A model generated the notes under the pieces. It did not search any database. It worked only from the letters and a program-made list of their open reading frames with translations, and was not told where the DNA came from. A DNA stretch of 64,000 bases from positions 20,411-84,410 of the forward strand of contig NZ_QGTW01000019.1 in the NCBI RefSeq assembly GCF_003182355.1, written 5' to 3'. Made by a program: the position numbers and the translations under genes. This document shows positions 42,489 through 52,112 of this stretch, in pieces (positions within the stretch are counted from its first letter, which is position 1; every line of letters starts with the position of its first letter). This DNA is from Cytobacillus oceanisediminis (lineage in GTDB: Bacteria > Bacillota > Bacilli > Bacillales > Cytobacillaceae).

Positions 42489-42868
42489 AGTTATTAAAGG
42501 TCCTCAAAAGGTCCGGCAGCAGCCTATCTTTAATAATTCACACTTTCTTAAAAATCAAAACCTTCAGCAGTTATGTATTGCATTGTAACACATTTTTACA
42601 GTGGACAGGAAATGATAACTCTTAGAAACCGAGTAGATTATGTATGTATGCATGTGATGATAATCCGCAAAGAAAAACAGGCTGAATTTATATGTACTTC
42701 CATAAGCTTAACCAAAAATGGCTAAATTAAGTCGGCCCCTCAGGCCGATAATTAAATTAACTATATATATGTATTTATATTCCTGTCCATGTCTAATATG
42801 TCGTAAAACTTTTCACTTGGCAAAAGATACAAGGGCACTTTTGTGCTGTTATGTATAGTCTAGATTGT
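42489..42868. other. AT-rich stretch upstream of clpX with a possible promoter
   Basis: On the minus strand TGTTACAAT gives an extended -10 TACAAT (42587-42582) with no good -35; it could be the clpX promoter, putting repeat copy 4 in the mRNA leader. A palindromic hairpin TCGGCC/GGCCGA lies near 42735. I see no gene here. Confidence 0.35.
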
Positions 42869-42869
42869 A

Positions 42870-42903
42870 TAAAACAAGGCACGATAAACTCGCGCCTTGT
42901 TTC
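42870..42903 (-). terminator. Terminator for tig
   Basis: On the minus strand AAACAAGGC/GCCTTGTTT with extended pairing (CGA/TCG) forms a long stem followed by TTATAC. It lies 225 nt after the tig stop, beyond repeat B. Confidence 0.75.
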
Positions 42904-42940
42904 TATTAAAAGGGAAAACGTTTCTGCCTCCGGAGTTAGA

Positions 42941-43122
42941 CTACTGTCTAGCTCCGCCTCCTTGCCCCTCGAGGTCATAAGCCAAATTACTACTGAGGTT
43001 TAACAACCTCCTCCGTAATTCGTCTTATGCTTGTCGGACTTGCACAGGATGTGCTGACATCGACGTTCGCCACAGGACGTGGCGGCTTTTAGTCGATGAT
43101 CATTTGCACCGGCTCCGCTTTT
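42941..43122. repeat. Dispersed repeat family B, long copy
   Basis: About 180 bp with TGTCTAGCTCCGCCTCC at the left end, CCCCTCGAGGTCATAAGCC, paired sequences such as GGTTTAACAACCTC and a GTCGATGATCATTTGC segment, and CCGGCTCCGCTTTTC at the right. The two ends are partly inverted complements. Similar GC-rich 'tagctcc...ccgctttt' elements recur in Bacillaceae genomes as I remember them. A shortened copy is at 32311-32373. It lies in the tig 3' region. Confidence 0.7.
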
Positions 43123-43127
43123 CTTTA

Positions 43128-44417
43128 TTATGCAACAGTTTTACTATTTTCTACAAGGAAATCAACTGCTTTTTTAATTTGAAGATCAGCTTTTAGGCCT
43201 TCAAGGCTTCCAAGCGCTTGTTTGATCTGGTCAACAGACATGTTGTACATTTCTGCCATTTTGTTAAGTTCTTCTGTTACTTCTTCGTCCGCTACTTCAA
43301 TGTTTTCTGCTTTTGCGATTGCTTCAAGAGTAAGGTTTACGCGTACACGCTTTTCAGCTTCCTCTTTCATTTGTTCGCGCAATGCAGCTTCATCTTGACC
43401 AGAGAACTGGAAGTATAATTCAAGGTTCATGCCTTGCGTTTGAAGGCGCTGTTCGAATTCCTGCATCATGCGGTCAACTTCAGTGTCAACCATTGCAGAA
43501 GGGATTTCAACTTCCGCATTTGCAGCAGCAGCTTCTACTACAGTGTCACGCACATGATGCTCAGCTTCATGCTTCTTGCTTTCCTCTAAACGAGTTTTGA
43601 TTTTCTCTTTTAATGCATCCAGCGTTTCAACTTCTTCGTCCGCATCCTTAGCAAATTCATCATCCAGCTCAGGGAGCTGTTTCGTTTTGATTTCATGTAC
43701 TGTAACTTTGAAAGTTGCAGGCTTGCCAGCTAACTCAGCAGCATGGTATTCCTCTGGGAATGTCACTTCAACATCTTTTGATTCACCAGCAGCAGCTCCA
43801 AGCAATTGCTCTTCAAAACCTGGGATGAATTGGCCTGAACCAAGTTCAAGTGAGTAGTTTTCGGCTTTTCCGCCCTCGAAAGCTTCACCATCAACGAATC
43901 CTTCAAAGTCCATAACAACTGTATCGCCGTTTTCCGCTTTGCCTTCTTCTTTAACAGCAAGCTCAGCTTGTCTTTCCTGAAGTGAAGTTAACTCGTTGTT
44001 AACATCTTCATCAGTAACGTCTGTATCAAGCGGCTTAACTTCAAGGCCTTTGTATTCGCCAAGCTTTACTTCTGGCTTAACAGTAACTGTAGCTTTGAAA
44101 ATTAGGCTCTTGCCTTTTTCAATTTGCTCAACATCAATTTCAGGACGGTCTACAGGCTCAATTCCTGTTTCGTCGATTGCATTTGCATAAGCTTCAGGAA
44201 GAAGAAAATCTACTGCATCCTGGTATAAAGACTCAACTCCGAAACGCTTTTCAAACATTCCGCGAGGCATTTTACCTTTACGGAACCCAGGTACGTTTAC
44301 TTGCTTAACTACTTTTTTAAATGCAGCGTCTAAACCTTCGTTTACTTTCTCTGCATCTACTTCAATTGTAAGAACCCCGCGGTTCCCTTCTAACTTTTCA
44401 AATTTAGCAGACATACA
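43128..44417 (-). CDS. tig: Trigger factor
   Basis: Trigger factor is the ribosome-bound chaperone and prolyl isomerase. The ~429-residue protein shows the ribosome-binding signature GFRKGKMPR, the FKBP-type PPIase domain (GDTVVMDFEGFVDGEAFEGG) and the C-terminal chaperone arms. Start is ATG at 44417 (MSAKFEKLEGNRGVLT) with GGAGGG upstream; a TTG at 44432 would put the ribosome site inside the gene. It follows ysoA with its own promoter between. Confidence 0.97.
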   Translation of the reverse strand, partial: CMSAKFEKLEGNRGVLTIEVDAEKVNEGLDAAFKKVVKQVNVPGFRKGKMPRGMFEKRFGVESLYQDAVDFLLPEAYANAIDETGIEPVDRPEIDVEQIEKGKSLIFKATVTVKPEVKLGEYKGLEVKPLDTDVTDEDVNNELTSLQERQAELAVKEEGKAENGDTVVMDFEGFVDGEAFEGGKAENYSLELGSGQFIPGFEEQLLGAAAGESKDVEVTFPEEYHAAELAGKPATFKVTVHEIKTKQLPELDDEFAKDADEEVETLDALKEKIKTRLEESKKHEAEHHVRDTVVEAAAANAEVEIPSAMVDTEVDRMMQEFEQRLQTQGMNLELYFQFSGQDEAALREQMKEEAEKRVRVNLTLEAIAKAENIEVADEEVTEELNKMAEMYNMSVDQIKQALGSLEGLKADLQIKKAVDFLVENSKTVA

Positions 44418-44536
44418 ATCATTTCCCTCCAAAAATCTATTATCATTTCATTCACAGCAGAATGTTATGAATATCCCTTGTTTTGCAAGCCATATCCATG
44501 GATTAAATGTATATATACACATAATACAACCATTAT

Positions 44537-44564
44537 ATTATAACATACGTACCCGGTCTTTCAA
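44537..44564 (-). promoter_or_regulatory. SigA-type promoter of tig
   Basis: On the minus strand TTGAAA (44564-44559), a 16-bp spacer and TGTTATAAT with perfect TATAAT (44542-44537) and TGN extension. Confidence 0.7.
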
Positions 44565-44573
44565 CATTGAAGG

Positions 44574-45605
44574 CTAAATATTGGGATAAGAAATTTCTTC
44601 TATCTTTCTTATGTATGCTAAAGCTTGTTCAACTTCTTCTTCAGGTGCCCCGTAAATTTGTCCCAGCTTGGCATTAGAATCACCCAGGCCATGGTACTCG
44701 TTTGCAAGACTATGGTATGCTGCGGCCCAGGAAGCTGCATTAGCCGGGTGCACCTCAAGTGGATAGAGCATAAAGAAATGCCTTTGAATGAGGCTTTTTG
44801 TATTTTCATATAGTATGGGGTCTTCCTGCTCCAGCTGGGCACCCAACCGGCTTATAATCGTTAAAAGCTGTGGCTGCTGGTGGACCGGCGGAAGCTCCGA
44901 GGGCTTAACCTGAATGCTTTTATCAAATTTCCGCAACAATACTTCTTTATCATACTCATGCTCTGACAGCACATTTAAAAGCATTGTTTTAAAAAAAGGA
45001 TGACCCTCCCTGGATTCAAGGTATGCTTTAATTTCTTCTACATAAGGCCTTATATTATGCTCAGCCAGCTGTGCAGCCAGCTGCATTTGCTCATTTTGAT
45101 CCTTATAAGAAAATAGATTAAGCTTTTTATTTTTAAATTCTTCTATAGGTGGATCTTCTTTCTCCCGTTCTTCCGGTTTTGAACTAGCCATTTTTCTGCT
45201 GAATTCAAGCATTCTGCTAAAATGCTCAAACTTCTCCTTCGGAATTTCCCTCTCTTCGAGCAGGACCTCAATGGTTGCAACGATCTCACTATATTGATGA
45301 AGCTGAACAAGGATCATTAAATATAAATCCATTACCTGTATGTAATCTCCAATACCTGTTTGAAGCATTTTATTAGCTAGCTCTTTTGCTTTATGAAGTC
45401 CGCCGGCTTCAAAATAAGCCAGAACGAGCCCTATATGGATATCGGTATTATCCGGTTCGATCTCCATCGCTTCCTCAAAAAAACGGATAGATTCCTGATA
45501 CCTTCTTTGCTGAAAGCTCTCAAGCCCTTTTTCCAACAATCTTTTCTCAATTCCGGGAAATAGAATAATTTTACTGTTTGGTTTTTTCCGTTCCCGTTTG
45601 TCCAT
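44574..45605 (-). CDS. ysoA: TPR-repeat protein YsoA
   Basis: The 343-residue cytoplasmic protein opens with two or three tetratricopeptide repeats (KGLESFQQRRYQESIRFFEE, AMEIEPDNTDIHIGLVLAYFEAGG). The rest is helical and has no motif I can name. In B. subtilis ysoA lies between leuD and tig, exactly as here. Function unknown; TPR domains mediate protein contacts. Confidence 0.85.
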   Translation of the reverse strand: MDKRERKKPNSKIILFPGIEKRLLEKGLESFQQRRYQESIRFFEEAMEIEPDNTDIHIGLVLAYFEAGGLHKAKELANKMLQTGIGDYIQVMDLYLMILVQLHQYSEIVATIEVLLEEREIPKEKFEHFSRMLEFSRKMASSKPEEREKEDPPIEEFKNKKLNLFSYKDQNEQMQLAAQLAEHNIRPYVEEIKAYLESREGHPFFKTMLLNVLSEHEYDKEVLLRKFDKSIQVKPSELPPVHQQPQLLTIISRLGAQLEQEDPILYENTKSLIQRHFFMLYPLEVHPANAASWAAAYHSLANEYHGLGDSNAKLGQIYGAPEEEVEQALAYIRKIEEISYPNI

Positions 45606-45656
45606 GCTAGTACCGCCTCAACTTATATTTTTGAAGTTAGTTTAGCATGAAATATT

Positions 45657-45695
45657 AAAAAAACAAAAAGATTCACGACATCAGCCATGAATCTT
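45657..45695 (-). terminator. Terminator of the ilv-leu operon
   Basis: On the minus strand AAGATTCATG/CGTGAATCTT is followed by TTTGTTTTTTT, a few bases after the leuD stop. Confidence 0.92.
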
Positions 45696-45702
45696 CTAAT
45701 AT

Positions 45703-46296
45703 TTAATGTTGCACAAGCTCATTTTTTTCGAAATCTGCTATACTATCTTCTAATTGAAGCGTGATCTCGATCTCATCCCAGCCATTAATAAGCATCTTCT
45801 TCCAATAATCATTGATAGAGAATTGGGCGGCGAAGCCTTGCCCATCTTCAATATTTTCATTTTGAAGGTCAATCTTCAATTCATACGGCTGGTTCTTTGC
45901 ACGCTCAAGCAAATAATCCACCGTTTCAGCAGGCAGGCTGATAGGCAATAGACCATTCTTTAAACAGTTTTGATGAAAAATATCAGCAAAAGAAGGTGCG
46001 ATTATCACTTTAAAACCAAAATCTCCCAGTGCCCAGGGAGCATGCTCACGTGAAGATCCGCATCCAAAATTTTCGTTCGCAATAAGAATAGGGGCACCCT
46101 GGTTTTCTTCCTTATTCAGTTCAAACTCCTGGTTCGGTTCTCCTTCTTTGGTAAATCTCCAATCATAGAAAAGATATTGGCCAAATCCAGTCTTTTCAAT
46201 TCTTTTCAGGAATTGCTTAGGAATAATTTGATCTGTATCTACATTCGCTCTGTCTAGAGCAACTGCTTTTCCTTGTAAAGTTTTAAATCCGCTCAT
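45703..46296 (-). CDS. leuD: 3-isopropylmalate dehydratase small subunit
   Basis: LeuD supplies the swivel domain of isopropylmalate isomerase in leucine synthesis. The 197-residue protein has the DTDQIIPKQFLK and NFGCGSSREHAPWAL motifs of the aconitase small domain. The start is ATG at 46296 (MSGFKTLQGKAVALDRANVDTD) with AGGAGGAG upstream; the frame is open to 46356 inside leuC. It overlaps nothing and follows leuC by 16 bp. Confidence 0.96.
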   Translation of the reverse strand: MSGFKTLQGKAVALDRANVDTDQIIPKQFLKRIEKTGFGQYLFYDWRFTKEGEPNQEFELNKEENQGAPILIANENFGCGSSREHAPWALGDFGFKVIIAPSFADIFHQNCLKNGLLPISLPAETVDYLLERAKNQPYELKIDLQNENIEDGQGFAAQFSINDYWKKMLINGWDEIEITLQLEDSIADFEKNELVQH

Positions 46297-46312
46297 TCTG
46301 CTCTCCTCCTTC

Positions 46313-47728
46313 TTATTGAATTGTTTCCGCTGCCAGCAAAGCACCCACGTCCACAAAGTGTCCGTACAATGCAGCTGCAGCTGCCATCATAGGGCTGACA
46401 AGATGTGTTCTTGCTCCAGATCCTTGGCGTCCCTCAAAATTGCGGTTTGAGGTTGAAGCACAATGTTCGCCGTTCGGCACAATATCATTGTTCATGCTCA
46501 GGCACATACTGCAGCCTGATTCTCTCCATTCGAAGCCAGCTTGCTTGAAAATAACATCAAGGCCTTCAGCCTCCGCCTGCTTTTTCACCTGTTGCGAACC
46601 GGGAACAACAAGCGCTCTAACTTGCGGATGAACATTTTTGCCTCTGATGATTTCTGCTGCCTGTCTCAAGTCCTCTAATCTGGAATTCGTGCACGACCCA
46701 ATGAAAACGTGCTGAATTTGAATGTCTTCAATTTTTTGCCCTTCCTGCAAGCCCATATAAACTAAAGCTCTGGACAGCGATTTTTGTTCAAGCTCGGTTT
46801 TACAATCCTCAAGCTTTGGAATTTGTTCAGTCACTTTTGAGGTCATCGATGGATTCGTTCCCCAGCTGACCATTGGTGCAATATCAGCCGCATTAATTTC
46901 GATGGTTTTATCGTAGGCTGCATCCGGGTCTGAAGCAAGTTCTTTCCAGCTTTCAACTGCTTGCGCGAAGTCTCCCCCTTTTGGAGCATACTTTCGGCCT
47001 TCGAGATAGGCAAACGTCGTTTCATCGGGACTAACCAGCCCTGCTCTGGCTCCTCCTTCGATTGACATATTGCAAATTGTCATTCTTTCTTCCATCGTCA
47101 TATTAGCAATGGTATCCCCGCAATACTCGATAATATGGCCTGTCCCAAAACCAATCCCATTTTTGGCAATTACATAAAGAATGACATCCTTTGCTGTAAC
47201 ACCCCTTTTCAATTCACCATTAATTTCCAACTTTAATGTTTTAGGCTTTGTTTGCCATAAGGTCTGGGTTGCCATTACATGCTCCACTTCACTAGTGCCT
47301 ATTCCAAAGGCAATGGATCCAAAAGCGCCATGTGTAGAGGTATGGCTGTCACCGCATACAATAGTCATCCCCGGCTGTGTAAGCCCCAGCTCCGGCCCGA
47401 TGACGTGCACAATACCCTGTTCAGGACTGTTCAGCCCGGCAAGCGGGATCCCAAATTCCAAGCAGTTTTTTTCAAGGGTTGTCATTTGGTTCAACGCCAC
47501 CGGATCATTAATTACTTTTCGATTATCTGTAGGAATGTTATGGTCTACAGTGGCAAACGTTTTGTCCGGCCTTCTTACTTTTCTATTTTTCATTCTTAAG
47601 CCAGAAAAAGCCTGAGGTGATGTAACTTCATGCACTAAATGAAGGTCAATGTACATTAAATCCGGCTTTCCTTCTTCCCTGTGGACAACATGTTTTTCCC
47701 AAATCTTATCTACAATTGACTTTCCCAT
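46313..47728 (-). CDS. leuC: 3-isopropylmalate dehydratase large subunit
   Basis: LeuC carries the [4Fe-4S] cluster. The 471-residue protein has the CTNSRLEDL and CSMCLSMN cluster cysteines and the GDSHTSTHGAFG motif. The ATG at 47728 (MGKSIVDKIWEKH) has GGAG six bases upstream; a GTG at 47740 would overlap that site. It is separated from leuB by a terminator-like hairpin. Confidence 0.96.
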   Translation of the reverse strand: MGKSIVDKIWEKHVVHREEGKPDLMYIDLHLVHEVTSPQAFSGLRMKNRKVRRPDKTFATVDHNIPTDNRKVINDPVALNQMTTLEKNCLEFGIPLAGLNSPEQGIVHVIGPELGLTQPGMTIVCGDSHTSTHGAFGSIAFGIGTSEVEHVMATQTLWQTKPKTLKLEINGELKRGVTAKDVILYVIAKNGIGFGTGHIIEYCGDTIANMTMEERMTICNMSIEGGARAGLVSPDETTFAYLEGRKYAPKGGDFAQAVESWKELASDPDAAYDKTIEINAADIAPMVSWGTNPSMTSKVTEQIPKLEDCKTELEQKSLSRALVYMGLQEGQKIEDIQIQHVFIGSCTNSRLEDLRQAAEIIRGKNVHPQVRALVVPGSQQVKKQAEAEGLDVIFKQAGFEWRESGCSMCLSMNNDIVPNGEHCASTSNRNFEGRQGSGARTHLVSPMMAAAAALYGHFVDVGALLAAETIQ

Positions 47729-47750
47729 TATCTTCTCCACGCCCTTTTTA

Positions 47751-47782
47751 AAAGAAACACGGCCAATTAAGGCCGTGTTTCA
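47751..47782 (-). terminator. Terminator-like hairpin between leuB and leuC
   Basis: On the minus strand a perfect 11-bp stem GAAACACGGCC/GGCCGTGTTTC is followed by TTTTAAAAA. It lies inside the operon, so it may reduce downstream expression or protect a processed mRNA end. Confidence 0.7.
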
Positions 47783-47799
47783 GTTTTTAGTGATTAAAT

Positions 47800-48912
47800 C
47801 TATGCATAAGCCCCCATGATATTTAAGATTGCTTCGTTATCCAGAAGAGTAGCCTTCACTTCTTCGATCATTTCCGATGTAGAAACCTGTTTTTTCCCGA
47901 ATGAGGCGATGTCTCTCGTACGATAGCCTGCATCCAGTACTTGATTTACTGCATTTTCGATTGCTTCTGCTTCCTCTTCCATTCCAAAAGATAAGCGAAG
48001 CATCATAGCAGCCGATAAAATCATGGCAATTGGGTTGGCTGCATTCTTGCCTTCAATGTCCGGTGCTGAACCATGGATTGGCTCGTATAAATATGGTCCA
48101 TTTTCTGAAATGCTAGCAGATGGCAGCATCCCCAAAGAACCTGTCAATACGGATGCTTCATCGCTCAAAATATCTCCAAACATATTTTCCGTTACCACAA
48201 CATCGAACTGCTTCGGATTTTTAATCATTTGCATGGCAGCATTATCAACAAGCATATGCTCCAAAATAACGTCGGGATATTGGTTTGAAATCTCCTCCGC
48301 TACCTCTCTCCACATTCTGCTTGATTCAAGGACATTCGCTTTATCGACGGATGTGACTTTTCCGCGCCGTTTTCTGGCAAGTTCGAAAGCCAATTTAATT
48401 ACACGGTGCATTTCTTCTTTTTGATAAAATAATGTATCAACTACTGCGTCTTCCCCGTTTTGCTGTGTGCGTTCGCTTGGCTTCCCGAAATACAGGCCGC
48501 CGGTTAATTCTCTTACCATCAGCATATCAACGCCTTCAATAACTTCCTTCCTTAATGGCGAAGTATCTGAAAGGCTTGAATAATAATGGGTTGGCCGCAG
48601 ATTCGCATATAAGTTCAATTCTTTGCGAATCTTCAAAAGGCCCCTTTCAGGTCGAAGGTGGGGAGGCTGGCGATCCCATTTTGGGCCTCCAACCGCTCCA
48701 AGCAATACCGCATCGCTTTCTTTGCAAAGCTCCATTGTTTCATCAGGTAGCGGAGTTCCTGCTGCATCAATTGCCGTTCCGCCGATTTTTCCGTATGAAA
48801 AATAAAATTGGTGCCCGAAACGTTCCCCCACAGCCTGCAGGACTTCAATTGCTCCCTTCACCACTTCTTTGCCGATTCCATCTCCAGGAAGTACCGCGAT
48901 ACGTTTTTTCAT
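47800..48912 (-). CDS. leuB: 3-isopropylmalate dehydrogenase
   Basis: LeuB oxidises and decarboxylates 3-isopropylmalate with NAD. The 370-residue protein has PGDGIGKEV, the RELTGGLYFGKP substrate motif, and the DNAAMQMIKNPKQFDVVVTENMFGDILSDEASVLTGSLGMLPSAS active-site block (cited by its key DNAAMQ and NMFGDILSDE). Order and length are standard. Confidence 0.97.
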   Translation of the reverse strand: MKKRIAVLPGDGIGKEVVKGAIEVLQAVGERFGHQFYFSYGKIGGTAIDAAGTPLPDETMELCKESDAVLLGAVGGPKWDRQPPHLRPERGLLKIRKELNLYANLRPTHYYSSLSDTSPLRKEVIEGVDMLMVRELTGGLYFGKPSERTQQNGEDAVVDTLFYQKEEMHRVIKLAFELARKRRGKVTSVDKANVLESSRMWREVAEEISNQYPDVILEHMLVDNAAMQMIKNPKQFDVVVTENMFGDILSDEASVLTGSLGMLPSASISENGPYLYEPIHGSAPDIEGKNAANPIAMILSAAMMLRLSFGMEEEAEAIENAVNQVLDAGYRTRDIASFGKKQVSTSEMIEEVKATLLDNEAILNIMGAYA

Positions 48913-48980
48913 TTTAATCCCTCCGCCTAGTTTTTTAGTTTGAAAGATGCCATAGAAGCGGCGCCTCTAACGTAATTTTT

Positions 48981-50525
48981 TTATCTTGCCTCAACTGCCG
49001 GTGCTGCTGTTTTCTCATTCATGTAAATCACTCTATTAACAGCATTCAAATAGGCTCTTGATGAAGCTTCCAGTACGTCCTGGGCTAATCCCCGGCCGCT
49101 GGTCTCCACTCCATCATACTTCAGTTTCACAAATACTTGGGCTAAAGCATCCCTGCCTGCCCCGACAGATTGAATCCGGTAATCAAGAAGGTTAACCGTT
49201 CCATTTACACATCTTTCCAATGTGTTATATAGTGCCTCTATGCTTCCTGCCCCGGTACCCGCTTCCTGTATAACCTCATTGTTTGGACCTGAAAGGGTAA
49301 CAGTCGCCGTTGGGACGGAGTTGGTGCCATATTGGATTTGGATGCCGATCAGCTCGTAGAAACGCTGTTCTTTGGAGAGCTTTTCTTCCAATACGATTGC
49401 AGCAAGATCATCATCCGTCATCTCTTTTTTGCGGTCAGCCAAATCTTTAAATACCGTAAATAATGGTTTAACATCTTCATCTGAAACTTCAAGCCCCAGT
49501 TCCATCAGGCGATTTTTAAATGCATGCCGTCCTGAATGCTTTCCAAGCACCATAGAATTGGATTGGAAACCTACCAAATCTGGAGAAATGATTTCATAAG
49601 TTGTTTTCTCTTTCAACACGCCATCCTGATGTATGCCAGATTCGTGGGCAAAAGCATTTCGTCCGACAATTGCTTTGTTGGCAGGCACCACCATGCCTGT
49701 AAGTTTGCTGACAAGGCTGCTTGATCGGCTGATTTCCTGCAGATTCAAGCGGGTTGATGCCTGATAGTGATCATTACGGATATATAGGGCAACCGCAAGT
49801 TCCTCCAACGCAGCATTTCCTGCTCTTTCGCCTATGCCATTAATGGTTCCTTCGATCTGTGTTGCCCCATTTTCAATCGCTGACAAAGAATTGGCAATGG
49901 CCATCCCCAGATCATCATGGCAATGAGCTGAAAGGGAAACCTTATCTATAGAAGGAACATGATTTTTTAGGTATTGAAATATCTCGCCATATTCCTGTGG
50001 AGTTGTATAGCCGACAGTATCTGGTATATTGATAATCCTTGCTCCTGCCTGAATTACTTTCTCTATAATTTCCGCAAGAAATGGCAATTCAGTCCGTGAT
50101 GCGTCCTCAGCTGACCATTGAACTACCGGAAACTTGGCTGCAGCATATTTCACTGTTTCTACTGCTGTTTCAACTACTTCTTCTTTTGTTTTTTTCAATT
50201 TATATTGCCTATGGATGGGGGAGGTTGCCAGGAATGTATGTATTCTTGGCTCAGCTCCATCTTTTAGAGACTCCCAGGCAGCATCAATATCTGATATAAC
50301 TGCTCTTGCCAGCCCAGTTACTGAGCAGTTCCTGATTGTTTGGGCAATTTTTTGCACGGAAGCGAAATCACCCTTTGAGGCAGCCGGGAAACCAGCTTCG
50401 ATAATATCAACATTCAGGCGCTCTAGCTGTCTGGCAATTTCCAGCTTTTCCGAAAAATTAAGATTCACACCAGCAGACTGTTCACCATCTCTTAAAGTTG
50501 TGTCAAAAATTTTAATTGTTGGCAC
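48981..50525 (-). CDS. leuA: 2-isopropylmalate synthase
   Basis: LeuA condenses acetyl-CoA with 2-ketoisovalerate, the committed leucine step. The 514-residue protein has FDTTLRDGEQSAGVNL, the LSAHCHDDLGMAIANSL metal motif and the C-terminal leucine feedback domain. It starts with GTG at 50525, overlapping the end of ilvC by 14 bases, so translation is likely coupled. Confidence 0.96.
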   Translation of the reverse strand: MPTIKIFDTTLRDGEQSAGVNLNFSEKLEIARQLERLNVDIIEAGFPAASKGDFASVQKIAQTIRNCSVTGLARAVISDIDAAWESLKDGAEPRIHTFLATSPIHRQYKLKKTKEEVVETAVETVKYAAAKFPVVQWSAEDASRTELPFLAEIIEKVIQAGARIINIPDTVGYTTPQEYGEIFQYLKNHVPSIDKVSLSAHCHDDLGMAIANSLSAIENGATQIEGTINGIGERAGNAALEELAVALYIRNDHYQASTRLNLQEISRSSSLVSKLTGMVVPANKAIVGRNAFAHESGIHQDGVLKEKTTYEIISPDLVGFQSNSMVLGKHSGRHAFKNRLMELGLEVSDEDVKPLFTVFKDLADRKKEMTDDDLAAIVLEEKLSKEQRFYELIGIQIQYGTNSVPTATVTLSGPNNEVIQEAGTGAGSIEALYNTLERCVNGTVNLLDYRIQSVGAGRDALAQVFVKLKYDGVETSGRGLAQDVLEASSRAYLNAVNRVIYMNEKTAAPAVEAR

Positions 50526-51534
50526 TGACAGCCACTTCTTTCTTTTTGCTGCTATTTACAAACGGCATCATTTTACGCAGCTCTCTTCCCACCTGCTCGA
50601 TTGGATGCTCATTCTCTCTTTGGTTCACTGCGTTGAAAACTGGACGGTTTGCCTGGTTTTCCAAAATCCAGCCTTTTGCAAACTTTCCTTCCTGAATGTC
50701 CGTTAGAACTGCCTTCATTTCTTCTTTCACTCTTGCATCTACTACACGCGGTCCACTTACAAAGTCTCCCCATTGAGCTGTATCAGAGATTGAATACCGC
50801 ATTCCTTCCAAACCGCCTTCATACATAAGGTCAACAATTAGTTTAAGTTCATGCAAACATTCAAAGTAAGCTAATTCAGGCTGGTAACCTGCCTCAGTAA
50901 GAGTTTCAAAGCCAGCTTTTACAAGTGAAGTCAGCCCTCCGCAAAGCACTGCCTGTTCCCCGAATAAATCTGTTTCAGTTTCTTCCTTAAATGTTGTTTC
51001 CAAAGCACCTGCACGAAGGGCTCCAATTGCTTTAGCATAAGCTAACGCCAGTTCCTGGGCTTCCCCCGTTACATCCTGGTAGACTGCGAACAGTGCCGGT
51101 ACACCTGCATCCTGTTCATATGTTCTTCTAACAAGATGCCCTGGACCTTTAGGAGCAACTAGCAATACATCACATTCTTTAGGAGGTACTATTTGATTAA
51201 AGTGAATATTAAAGCCGTGGGCAAACATTAATGCCTGGCTGGTTAAATTTGGTTCGATTTCTTCCTTATATACCTTTGGCTGAAGTTCATCCGGCAATAG
51301 GATCATAACCACATCCGCCTGGGCAGTTGCTTCCCCGACTGTATATACTTGAAAGCCGTCTTCCGCTGCCTTTTCCCATGATTTCCCTTTGCGAAGGCCA
51401 ATAACAACATCAACACCGCTGTCCCTCATATTTAAAGCATGTGCATGGCCCTGGGACCCGTAACCGATCACCGCTACTTTCTTTCCGTTTAAATATTCTG
51501 CATTTGCATCTCCGTTATAATACATTTTTGCCAT
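50512..51534 (-). CDS. ilvC: Ketol-acid reductoisomerase
   Basis: IlvC isomerises and reduces acetolactate or acetohydroxybutyrate. The 340-residue class I enzyme has the NADPH motif GYGSQGHAHALNMRDSG and the catalytic ELKLIVDLMYEGG with Glu/Asp metal ligands. It follows ilvH by 59 bp. Confidence 0.98.
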   Translation of the reverse strand: MAKMYYNGDANAEYLNGKKVAVIGYGSQGHAHALNMRDSGVDVVIGLRKGKSWEKAAEDGFQVYTVGEATAQADVVMILLPDELQPKVYKEEIEPNLTSQALMFAHGFNIHFNQIVPPKECDVLLVAPKGPGHLVRRTYEQDAGVPALFAVYQDVTGEAQELALAYAKAIGALRAGALETTFKEETETDLFGEQAVLCGGLTSLVKAGFETLTEAGYQPELAYFECLHELKLIVDLMYEGGLEGMRYSISDTAQWGDFVSGPRVVDARVKEEMKAVLTDIQEGKFAKGWILENQANRPVFNAVNQRENEHPIEQVGRELRKMMPFVNSSKKKEVAVSANN

Positions 51535-51593
51535 TTTAAATCTCCCTCTCTTTTTTAAAGTTTTTTGGATTATTAATTTTCAATAAATTAAAA

Positions 51594-52112
51594 TTAAACA
51601 ATGGAATATGACTTCTGCTGCTGGGAAGAACGCTGTGTTCCTCTTGGAAATGCAGTCGTTCCGGTTCGGGCAAGCTCTTTAATGCCGTATGGTTTTATCA
51701 AGTCAATGAAAGCTTCCACTTTATCAGATTCTCCGGTTATTTGAATGGTCATGCTGTCTTTGCTTACATCTATAACCGAAGCCCTGAATGGCTCAATCAA
51801 AGAGTATATTTCATTTCTGGTGTAAGGAACTGCCTGGACTTTGATAAGAGCAAGTTCTCTTGCAACAATTGACTGGTCTGTAATATCCGTTACTTTAATG
51901 ACATCAATTTGCTTATTTAATTGTTTGGTAATTTGTTCGCTTGCCCTGTCATCCTCCACATGGACGACACAAGTTATTCGGGACATCCCTTCATGTTCGG
52001 AAAGGCCGACAGAGATGCTTTCAATATTAAAATTTCTTTTTGAAAATAGATTTGTAATTCTGTTCAGGACGCCCGGCCGGTTCATAACAGTCAGGCAAAT
52101 TACTCTTTTCAT
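51594..52112 (-). CDS. ilvH: Acetolactate synthase small (regulatory) subunit
   Basis: IlvH binds valine through its ACT domain (NRPGVLNRITNLFSKRNFNIESISV) and feeds back on IlvB. The 172-residue protein has the usual two-domain layout. It overlaps the ilvB stop by four bases. Confidence 0.96.
   Translation of the reverse strand: MKRVICLTVMNRPGVLNRITNLFSKRNFNIESISVGLSEHEGMSRITCVVHVEDDRASEQITKQLNKQIDVIKVTDITDQSIVARELALIKVQAVPYTRNEIYSLIEPFRASVIDVSKDSMTIQITGESDKVEAFIDLIKPYGIKELARTGTTAFPRGTQRSSQQQKSYSIV

Noticed and set aside
42184..42507. 107-codon frame upstream of clpX
   Set aside because: Covers repeat copy 4; no family resemblance and no ribosome site.
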